Assembly (NCBI GenBank): GCA_027574665.1
Contig: CM050690.1
Coordinates: 33,760,357-33,824,356, forward strand
Length of the DNA: 64,000 bases
From: Rhynochetos jubatus
Lineage: Eukaryota; Chordata; Aves; Eurypygiformes; Rhynochetidae
Reading direction: 5' to 3'
Of this stretch, positions 54,940-64,000 are shown piece by piece (positions within the stretch are counted from its first letter, which is position 1; every line of letters starts with the position of its first letter). A program made the translations under genes and the position numbers. The notes beneath the pieces were generated by a model. That model searched no databases. It was given only the letters and a program-made list of their open reading frames with translations, and was not told the DNA's origin.

Positions 54940-55350
54940 CTGCAAGACAAGGCAGTGCCGGTGACTTTAGTGTAACGACCGAAAGCGCCTCGCTCGAGGC
55001 CGGGCGGATCGCCCCGACGGCGGAGGTGGGAAGCGCTGCGGGGGCAACCGGCTCCCCCTCACGCCTCCTTCGCCCAGAGCGGGGGCCCCGTGCGCCCCCC
55101 GGGCAGGAGGCACGGGGCTGGGGGTGTCGGAGAAGGACCGCCTACAGCGGCGGCAGCTTCCCCGCCAACGTGCCGGCTCCCGGGGCCACGCGTGGAGGGG
55201 ATGGGGGAAGGGGTGAGCTGGACAAACGGCTTTACCTGCCGGGCCCACGCCGAACCCCCGCCGCCGTCCGGCCCGGCCGCGGCGCCTTTTGATGACCTCA
55301 TCCGCCCGGCCCCGCCCGGGCTCGCCGCGGGGCTCCTCAGGCTCCGCCCG

Positions 55351-55443
55351 CGGTCCGTGAGCCGCGGTCCGTGAGCCGCGGTCCGTGAGCCGCGGTCCGT
55401 GAGCCGCGGTCCGTGAGCCGCGGTCCGTGAGCCGCGGTCCGTG
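55351..55443. repeat. Perfect 14-bp GC-rich tandem repeat (6.6 copies)
   Basis: The unit cggtccgtgagccg repeats head to tail six times without a mismatch from 55351 to 55434. A seventh partial copy (cggtccgtg) ends at 55443. Each junction makes the SacII-type palindrome ccgcgg. The unit has no stop codon in several frames and its length is not a multiple of three, so it produces long meaningless reading frames with a 14-residue period on both strands. It lies at the upstream edge of the CpG island relative to AOPEP. Confidence 0.97.
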
Positions 55444-55899
55444 GCTCAGCGGGTGGGCGGGCGGCTCTCCTGGCCCTACCCGGGGCACTGGTGGCGGTGC
55501 ACGGTGACGGTGCTGAGGATCACGCGCCTGGCAGCAACGGCCCGGGTCTCGGCCTACGCGCTGCAGGTTGAATTTCCCACTCCCAGGGAGCGAGGGATGA
55601 GGGAAAAGAGCAGGAACTCGCCTTCCCGGTGGTGGTTGTTTGCAGCATCGGATTTGCTTGGCGGCTTCTACCCCCCGCTGCAGGTCATGGGATGGAAACC
55701 CACTTGGTTTCGCACACTCGGGAGACCTGGCGTTGGTATGCAAGGCACCGGAATCTCACCGACCTCTGTTTTGGGTACACATAAAGGCATTTATTTCTAC
55801 ATCACAGGTTTAATTAGAGCCTTCATTTTATCATTTGGATTGGCAGGGAATGGTGAAGCACCTGGAGTAACTCATCCTTGCTGGGCTGCTGGCGTGGCT

Positions 55900-55947
55900 G
55901 GTGGTGTCCGTGCCTGGTGGTGTCCGTGCCTGGTGGTGTCCGTGCCT
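55900..55947. repeat. Three-copy 16-bp tandem repeat
   Basis: The unit ggtggtgtccgtgcct occurs three times in a row without mismatch (55900, 55916, 55932), then decays into ggagct. It lies about 450 bp outside the 14-bp repeat array, in the GC-rich shoulder of the CpG island. Confidence 0.95.
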
Positions 55948-55999
55948 GGAGCTGGGGCGCTGGAGCCGTTGGCTGGCTCCGGGGCAAGCCGAGGGTGCT

Positions 56000-58900
56000 C
56001 CTCGCTGCCATGAAGTTCTGCTGCGACTATCAGCGAAAGCAGCCGAAAATACCCAATGGTTGCCAGCACTGGGTCAACTCTGCAGCTGCCTAGGAACTGT
56101 GGGCAGGCCACTGGCTGTTAAAATCGGGACCACGAAAAGAGTTTGAAATACCTAGTTTAACTTGGGAGTGTTTAGTTGTGTGAGTCGTGCTGCTTATTAA
56201 ATTGTCAGTCCACGGACGTCCAAACTCCCTGACAAGGATAGCGTGAGGAGTGGGGGAGGAGGGAATGGAAATGCCTCTGCAACTTGCCTGCTATCAGAAG
56301 GATAATTAAATATTCATTAGAAAAGGGACTCAAACCTGGCTGTCCAATGTGAGTGCCTTAACCACAGCTTGGCAAAGTTGCTTCCTCCTTCTCCTTAGCC
56401 CCATGAACATTTCATTATTTATGCAAGATGGAAAAACACTGCAAGGGGAAATTGGGAGAGTATCTCCCAGAACTCCTGATTACATTTTCTAGGGCATTTT
56501 CAAATTACGTAGGAAATTTGGATTCAGATCCTTTCTAACCAGGGAAAGCTGAAAACAAAGCTCCCTCATCGAAGAGGATTCTGTTATCCTCAGGTGACAG
56601 GGAAAGAAACACAGAGATCATGTACTGTGCAGAAGCATGGTCCCCACTGGACAAGGTATGCTGTGCAGCGAATTTGGAATGTGGCTGGAGAATGCTTCTG
56701 AGTAAAGGGATTTGGTTTGGGTTTGTGAACGCCTGCTAGCAGAAAATGTGGGCGTATCTACCCAAAGCAGTGCAGCAATGACCCTGAAAGTGATGTATCT
56801 TACCTTACATTGTCTCAGTGCCAGGATGAAGTAGCTTAGTCTCACCTCACAGCTGTTATGTGCTGGTACCACATCTAGTCTGGGTGTTTCATGGTGAAGG
56901 ACTGCTGCATCAGTTGCAGTCTAAACCTACTCAAAGATGTCTTACAGACTCTCTTGCAGAAATTTAGGTAGATGGGAGCTTGAGCCACAGTCGAACAGGA
57001 ATTTTAAGGTTTCAGAGTCTTACAAACATTGGAGTCGGGAGCCTATGTACTATTTGGATGCCTACTTGTTGTGAAATGCAAACTTACTTGAAGCAGGTCT
57101 GACTGAGATGGTTTTTTAAGTGTCAAAAGACTGCTAGAAATTTCAGTCTTTGCAACAGAATTGGAACATGCTAGTTCTGGTAGGAAAAGACTATAAAATA
57201 TCTCTGACCCAGCCAGATGCAGTAGAGGGTCCTCTCTCTGAGGATTACAGTCACACTACCCGTACTTCAGAAGTACTTTCTGGCTCGATCTATCTGCAGT
57301 AGTCAAGGAAAGGTTGAGTCTGAAATCAATGTGCCACTTTGGATAAGCTTAAGGATGTGTTGTGAATCCAGATGAAACTGGTATTTGTAAAAGTCCTGTT
57401 TGACAAGATCTGATTTATACAAACAAGAGTGAATGACCATGAATATACACATTTCTTCACAAATATGGGGAAAGCAATGCATTTTTTCTGATCAGGAATG
57501 CTGTAGCTTAAGCCAAAGCTGAACTACAGCAGCCTTAGTGGTGTTTTCTTCTTGTTTTCAGTGCACAATATGGGTCAAGTTTCCTACTGATGCAATACTG
57601 AGGTGCAGAGCTCTTGAAATGAACTGTGCTGTGTTAAAGATCAGTGCTGACAACCAGCACTGCTGGCTGTTCTGGTTTTACTTGCATACATGGCAGCCTT
57701 TTCCAGTGACTGAGAGAATGCATTATTCTAGCCTGGAAAAACAAAAGCAGAATCTCATCATGAACATAAACAAACTTCTCTCTTGCTCCATATTTACCTC
57801 AAATCTATTTATTTGTTGAAAGGAAAGGTATTCCCTGACAAGTACCATTTCCTGTTGCTGTCCAAATGCATACAGTGTGGCACATCATCATCATCCTTCC
57901 CATTTACAATAAAACGCTCTGGATTGCTGTTGTCAAGTGAACAGTGGATAGCCTGAGTACATGAATATTGGAGTCTTGCTGTATTTGGCCTTCAACGTGA
58001 GCAAAGAAGTTACCTGCTTGTGGTGCCAGAAGTTAAGTTTATTTGCCATTGAAAAGTTTAGTGTAAAAATCTTACTGTAATTTTCACACACACAAAAAAA
58101 ATCTAAAGACCACTTAAAGGATTATTGTTTTAACAGTTTATTTGGGCAATATTTCAGTAGTATTAATATCTTAATCCTTTAACAATCAGGCTTAAGACCA
58201 GTTCTAAGGTCAAAAATACTGAAAGTAACTGCTGAATACCTTTTAAAAAAATTTGTAACTAGTACAACATCAATCTAATTTTGGTGCCAAACATCACAGC
58301 AGTGGCAATTATTTGGAGCAATTGCTCTGTAGAAGGAGTACTGGAAACAGAGAAGGCGGCAAACCTCAGTCCGACAAGTTGAGTGTAGACTGCCTACAAT
58401 TCACAAACTGTATTTACGCATCACCCTTCAGTTGATCACAAGATGCTGACCACAAAGAAATCAAATATGTGAAGATTGCATTCTGGATTGACTCGTCTTG
58501 CCGTTAATTGACATAGTTAATACACTAATTACTATGCCAGTTATCTAGTAACTACTATTATTTTCTCCATCCTGCAGAGCCTAAGCAGATGAAAGCCTGT
58601 GCACAGGTTCTCTCCCTTGTTCAGCTATGCTGCGAGGTTGTGCTGTTCAGGCACAGTGTGAGCCCATGTTGAAAAATGGCCTCTTCTTTAGATCCACAAA
58701 AAGCAACACTACATGTGAGTATGGCACTTTGTTGGCACAGCAAATTAGGCTGTTAAATGTTATTTGAAGATTATGTTTGACAGTTGAAGATGCATTTGAC
58801 TGAGGGTGTGGAGCAATTTTGGGCATAGTTTGAAACTGATTGTTGGCTTCTTTCAAGCTCCTTTGAACGTATGGCTTGCTTTGCACTGTTAATTGTTATG

Positions 58901-61900
58901 TTTGTGACAATCATGCCTAAAACCCAGTTGAGCTAAAAGATGTACCAACACAGAGGAAGACACATCCTGTATTCCAGAACATTATCGTCTAAAGAAACGA
59001 GAGACACACGGAACAGGGGAAAAGGATTTAACAGAGAGGCAGCACAGTGTGATGGCAGCAAGGGTCTCCCACATGCTTCCACTCTAGTAGCAGTGATATG
59101 TACATAATAAATGCTATAAATGTTTATAAATGTTACTAAAGGAAACAAAAGTCAGGGTGAGTAAGGAAGTAGGGTGGAGAAGGTGGCATAAAAGCAGGTA
59201 TGCGTGAAACTGAGTTTAAAAGTCTGAAAAGCTGGCATACCTCAGTCTTTTAATTTGATGGCTTTCCTAGGTGCTCTTACCAGCAAGTTCTTGGCTTGCC
59301 ATTTTTTTGTTGATTTTTTTTTCCCCAGTGCCACACATTGTTTAAGAAAAAGAGTTAACAGAAGTACCAGCTGGCATGCTGCTTGACACTAAAAGTGGAG
59401 CTTTTTCCTGCACAGTTCAGTGATGGGGCGGCCCTGCTGTGGCTAAGCTTTATTCTCTTCCAAGGAAGTACTTTCTGCTTTTTTTGCTTCTGCAGCTAAA
59501 GGCAGGAGCCACTGTCCTACTTTGTCAGTACTTGGAGACTCACCTGCAAGTGGTTTCTGAAATCTTCAAAATCAGTGTGTTAAGTATACCATACGCAGAA
59601 GCCTGTAAAGCGAATTGTCTGAGGAGACGTCCCTGATGCTCCAGAAGATGTAGAAAGAAAATGACACCTTGCCTGGTAATTTGTCCTTGGCTACACATAG
59701 TACAAAGGAATACTAAAAGACACCAAATAAGATAAAAATGAACCTCAGATGCTGTATTTTATCTTAGCTAGACAGATATAGCATTTCCACTTTTGGATTT
59801 CCAAAAGTTTCTGTTACCATTTAGAAACAAATATAAAGATAAAAATGGACACCTGATCTTAGGGCTAAATTTTATGACGACTCAGTGGCTATTGCTACCA
59901 GTTCATTACTTGTAAGAATTAGTCCTGGATATAATTGCTAAATATGAATGTTATTCTTTGGCTTTACTCTCGCATCAAGAGCGTCGTGGTCTAATTTAAC
60001 CTGTATTTTCCTAAAAGGATTATTTCTTTTATCCAGTCTGTTATTTCAGCTGCCGTGTTTCTTATCATCCAGTGCAGAAAAATGCCCCCTCCTCATGAAC
60101 ACCAGTGGTTGTCTTAATATGGCCTCAGGTTTTGATACCAATTTGGCCTGATAAAATCCTAATACAGTCATTCAAATACGAGGTAAAAAGACTGAAATTA
60201 CTTGCTTTCAGGAAAACTTTCTCAACCAACACAAGAAAAATATTTGTTGCCCCTGAGAGTGTGGTTTTCATTATGCTCAGTGGAGAGATCAGCACATTGT
60301 GAACCCTTCCCACTAATACACCGAAGGGAAGTCAAATGGAGTGAATCATCATACAAAAACTCCTATTCACTCTCAGATCTCCAAATGTAGTGTAAACAAA
60401 GAATGTAAGTAAACATATGCATAATTTAGTATTTCCCTGCAGGCCTATGACTGTTAATAATATGAAGTGGCTTGCCCCCAGCAACTGAAAGAAAAGGTAC
60501 AGGAACACAATAAATGCTGCAGGATAGGACTAAATATAAGCAGATGAGTATATTTTATAATCTGAAAGGTGGGCTGAACAGCTTCTGACACATAACTGGA
60601 GGAAAATGGCTGCAGGGAAGGGCCTGTGACGCTGCAACTTCCCTAGATTCATGTATGCCAGAAAGAAATACAATTACAGTCCTGAAGGTTGCTCAGTGCC
60701 AAAATGAGTTTCCCTCATTCCCTGGAGACCTCTCGAGCATGCAGTACATGCCCTCCCTCTTCCAAGCAGGAAGATGAGGTAAGCTGTTGAAGTCCAGTTT
60801 TCGGTGCCAGCTGCCAGCCTTTGAGGCCACCTGGGTGCAGAGGGTGTCTGAGCTGCGGCTGCTGGCCCTTCAGCTCTGCTGGCAGCCTTCACCCTCCTGC
60901 CAACTGCGTCCCTGCACATCATCGGCTGCATCCGTCACGTCCATGGGAAGCCACAGGAATGCACTGAAACCTTCTGCTGCACCCGGTGCAATTTTTCCAG
61001 GCAACGCCAAAAATAATTCTGATGGAGGGGTCACGTCTGCTGTCACATGAGGTTCAGCTCCCTACATCATTGGGTTCAAAAACCATGAGAAACCTTATGC
61101 AGGGATGGTGAGGGCATAAGTCTGAGAGCCTGCCAGAATTATTTATGCAAAACTCTCTGTCCCTTTTAGGCCAGTAGGCGCTATCTCAGTATTTAGGTGA
61201 CAAACACACCTGTCTGAGAAGGCACCAACTGAAACTGAATGTGATGTAACTTGGCATGAAAGTGTGACAAAGTCATCTCCCCCATTCTTTACTGCCCTCC
61301 CGTTACTGAATCTGGGAACCAAGAACTCAGAACTGGACTGAGAATATCGTAAAAGGTAATTTAATTTCAAAATCCAGGTGATTGCATTCAGAATTTGTTA
61401 AAAAAATCCTGAGCGTATTTCTTGGTTTCAGTGTTCTTCAGCACGTTCACATTTCCCACACATAGGAACTGAGCTGTGAACTATTCAAGCTATTTACTCT
61501 CACTAGTCAAGCTACGTACTCCATGTTTTGGAAGGGAGGAGAGCAGATGTAGTGGAAATAGGATTTCTATTTCACAACATTTTAGAGGTGTTGAGGTAGC
61601 AGGGTGATGGGTGACATATAAAAATCACTGTGTCACCCTTAATGAGGGAGATATGTGTATATTTTTTATCAAAATAAACCTGTTGCCTTTTTGAACTCAA
61701 AGTGGCGTGCTGGATGAACTGTTTGTGAAGATCCTTTCATTGGCACTTGGAATACTGTGTTTGGGAGGACCATGTGCCGGATCTCCATTACACCCTGCGC
61801 GTGTTCTGGGCCATCAGTCTGTCCCGTCAGCACCAGTGTGTGTGTGTGTAAACCCAAAGCACCTGGATGAAAGAGCATTGCTTTCACAGGACTCGAGAGT

Positions 61901-64000
61901 TAAGTTTTGTCCTAATTTAGTATGTCTCTAGTAGATTACAGAATTGAATGCAAGGAGGGTTAATTAACTTTTAACCTGAATCTTCTGCATGACACAGGGC
62001 AAAGAATTTCAAAACAAAAAATTATACGGTGTGTAAGTACATAGTGTGAAAAAAAAAATTCTTGAAAAAAGTGTTCTAATGTACTAATCACTGTATTCAC
62101 AATGAAATTATACTTTAAAAAAAAATGTGCATTTCAGCTTCCAGAAGAGGACATAGTGCTCAACATGTAATTCCATAATATACACATTGCATGCCTTAAA
62201 TGACCTATCTGATTCTAAGTGTTACTACTAACAGCTGCAAATGTTGAAAGATAATTTTCCTCAACTTACAAATAAACTTACTCCGATGAGTTAAACACTT
62301 AGGATGTATTCATAATCTACAAGGAAGTAACACACACAAAATACATAATATAATGTTATAACATGCATATATGTAAAACATACAGCATTTAATTTTTGTG
62401 TGTGGCAAGTTATGAGAGATTTTCTGGAATTACACTAAAATTGCAAGAAGAACATCAATTAAGAGGAACCGTTGGAATTCTAGACCTGATTGACCATCTG
62501 CATTGACAATATGAAGTGTCTGAGTATTTGAAAGGAAGAAAAAGAATTTACAAAATCCTTAATAAACATGCTTTGGGAATAGTATTAAGACTAACTCAAG
62601 TCATTCAGCCCTTGCTAGTGAAATTTATTTAATTGTTGTATGATTTATCAGATCATTCATGAATCTTTGTTTTACCTCTGAGGACAGTAAGTGTAATCGG
62701 AATTACCGCTGCCTGGCTCATGTTTTGCTTAGTTTACAAGCCTTGTGCTTCTTTGATACTAAGTTCCTGTGGCTAAGTTTGATGAGGCAGACAAAAGACC
62801 TGGATCTCTGTCCCAAAACTAATTTGCAATTTACAGCCTCTCTGGTGTTCACAGTTGAGAACAGAGTGTCAGTCGTACGCAAATATAGGATGGTGGTAAC
62901 TTGGAAGCTGAAAATTTTGGCAGGGAAGAAGCAATCACAGTGCCTCTGAAACCCATGAGTTAACGGTGAAAGAATTCTGTGTCATCTCACATGTGAAAGC
63001 ATGACTGCGGGATAGGTATGATAATGGTGATACTGCAGGAGTTTGGGCTTTCAACAATCTTAACAAAAGGAAGAAAACTGGAAAGCGACTGTCATTTGAT
63101 GTCTGCTTGACACACAGGGTTTTTTCAGTCTGTGGTATTCTTCCAACGATATTTGCCAGTTTGCCTTTTTGACAGAGGACCTGGTTAACTCACGTCTCAA
63201 GGACAGTAGATATTTCCCCTTGGATTTTACTGCTCATGTAAGCTTTATACATGGTAGACAAGACCCGGTGCCCCCTGGTTCTTGTATGGGTGAGCAGTCT
63301 CAGTGATACAATTTTACCTTGAGGAAAGCTTTCTGTTAATCCCACAAGCTCCATTTTAAAGATTCAGTCAACAAAGTAGGCTAAACAAGCATATTTTGTA
63401 GGGAACCTGGGATGAGCAATCCCTGGAATGCCTCTGCTTGCCTTACCCAAGTCAATGCAGTTATATTTGAATGGAATGCAGTAGATGCAGCTGCATGAAA
63501 GAGGGGTTTTTTTAGCTTTTTTATGATCTGAATACGTGTGAAAATGATCCTTGAGAATTTCATATTTCTATAGGCAGTTAACGGACATGTTGTTTCTCTT
63601 GTTAGAGCTCGTAAGAGAACCTGCTGGTTGTGGGGATGATGTGAGGGAGGAGGTGTTGGGAAGACACCTCTGAGTAGTGGTTTGCTGCTGCCATGTTGTG
63701 CTGTTGGATCCTGCTGGAATCAGGATTTTCGTGGGAAGCGGTGACTTGGCTCACTGTGTGGCAATGATGGTTGATTTTAAAGTGTGGCACTACGAAACGA
63801 CAGCGCAGAAAATACTTCTAGATCACAGCCAAGTACACAGGTGAATACGTTCAGGTCTGCATCCACGATCAATAACAGCTTGTGGAAACCCTTCAGTGGG
63901 AAAGAAGGGGACTATTTTTGCATATGTATTATCTGTGAGGATGTTGCATCCTTGAGAAAACGTATCTTGATCAGCCCTTGAGATTTTGCTGTTCAGGAAA
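56000..64000. other. Upstream flank, no gene recognised
   Basis: Eight kilobases beyond the CpG island have no recognisable exon on either strand. In mammals FBP2 and FBP1 lie upstream of AOPEP, but no fructose-bisphosphatase sequence is visible here. A slightly GC-richer patch at about 60.6-61.06 kb has short open frames without family resemblance. Confidence 0.65.
61836..61849. repeat. (GT)7 microsatellite
   Basis: Seven uninterrupted GT units in the upstream flank. Confidence 0.95.

Larger units (their letters stand above)
1..55300 (-). other. AOPEP: AOPEP gene, 5' part (promoter to beyond coding exon 4)
   Basis: Four minus-strand exons encode consecutive pieces of aminopeptidase O in order, from the initiator Met through the N-terminal M1 domain. 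Introns between coding exons are about 10.7, 7.8 and 4.2 kb. The intron after exon 4 runs at least 18.1 kb to the window edge. Exon phases are 2, 1, 2, 2 and match at each junction. The right limit is taken from the CpG island, because no transcript start can be read directly. In known biology AOPEP is a zinc aminopeptidase reported to trim N-terminal Arg (for example angiotensin III to IV) and reported in the nucleolus. Human loss-of-function variants are linked to dystonia. The window encodes roughly the first 56% of an approximately 820-residue protein. Gene identity is very likely; the outer limits are inferred. Confidence 0.9.
54840..55560. promoter_or_regulatory. AOPEP: CpG island, probable AOPEP promoter
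   Basis: This is the only strongly GC- and CpG-rich stretch in an otherwise AT-rich window. It lies upstream of the AOPEP start-codon exon at the position expected for its noncoding first exon. It contains GC boxes (ccgccc at 55302-55307 and cccgccc at 55311-55317). It also contains TGACCTCA at 55293-55300 (minus strand TGAGGTCA), one mismatch from a CRE and carrying an AGGTCA nuclear-receptor half site. There is no clear TATA box. Such islands often fire in both directions, but no plus-strand gene is recognisable. Transcription start sites cannot be placed from sequence alone. Confidence 0.75.

Noticed and set aside
54967-55743. 258-codon minus-strand open frame in the CpG island
   Set aside because: It is open because the GC-rich sequence and the 14-bp repeat lack stop codons. 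The protein is Arg/Pro/Gly-rich with a 14-residue repeat copied from the DNA repeat, and has no family resemblance.
55441-56013. 190-codon plus-strand open frame beside the island
   Set aside because: It begins in the tandem repeat, has no recognised domain, and depends on GC-rich low-stop sequence. A divergent noncoding transcript is possible but unsupported.
60600-61060. GC-richer patch in the upstream flank as a possible exon or second gene
   Set aside because: Short open frames on both strands have no recognisable domain and no coherent splice sites.
1-64000. miR-23b/27b/24-1 cluster, known in mammals from an AOPEP intron
   Set aside because: In mammals the cluster lies near the 3' end of the gene; no such hairpin sequence was seen here, as expected for a 5' window.
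1-64000. CRISPR arrays, operons, riboswitches, tRNA or rRNA genes
   Set aside because: No regular spaced repeats, no compact gene clusters and no RNA-gene signatures were seen; the sequence is vertebrate nuclear DNA.

Overview
The window is vertebrate nuclear DNA, almost certainly from a bird. It is AT-rich, with one CpG island, no dense coding and introns of 4 to 18 kb. It carries many fragments of CR1 LINEs, the dominant avian retrotransposon, often with the typical 3' tail around 'attctgtgat'. It also holds a solo LTR of a type common in neoavian genomes. No prokaryotic features are present. Z-linkage and a non-galliform lineage are plausible from known avian synteny and the LTR type, but the sequence does not prove them.

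One protein-coding gene is recognisable: the 5' half of AOPEP (aminopeptidase O, C9orf3/ONPEP, peptidase family M1), transcribed right to left. A CpG island at about 54.84-55.56 kb is the probable promoter. After an intron of about 12.5 kb there are four consecutive coding exons: 42291-41486 (ATG, residues 1-268), 30740-30574, 22786-22630 and 18392-18144. All have AG/GT boundaries and their phases join without a break into 459 codons. The zinc-binding HEXXH exon and everything after it were not found and probably lie beyond base 1. The exon holding the start codon also has short upstream ORFs, one ending 8 bases before the AOPEP ATG.

Layout: 0-18 kb is intron after exon 4, with a probable solo LTR (830-1645), an old inverted CR1 (about 6.9-7.3 kb), a CR1 3' end (8.2 kb) and an ancient repeat (13.9 kb). 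18-42 kb holds the four coding exons, with two larger CR1 fragments encoding decayed reverse transcriptase (20.66-21.79 and 32.28-33.83 kb), small CR1 pieces (27.6 and 30.4 kb) and a 0.9 kb solo LTR (39.88-40.79 kb). 42.5-54.8 kb is the 5'-UTR intron. 54.8-56 kb is the CpG island with two GC-rich tandem repeats. 56-64 kb is upstream flank with no recognisable gene.

I found no convincing undescribed biological system. The points most worth checking are the perfect 14-bp GC-rich tandem repeat at the edge of the promoter island, the upstream ORFs of AOPEP, and a candidate 18-nt microexon or first-exon donor in the island.
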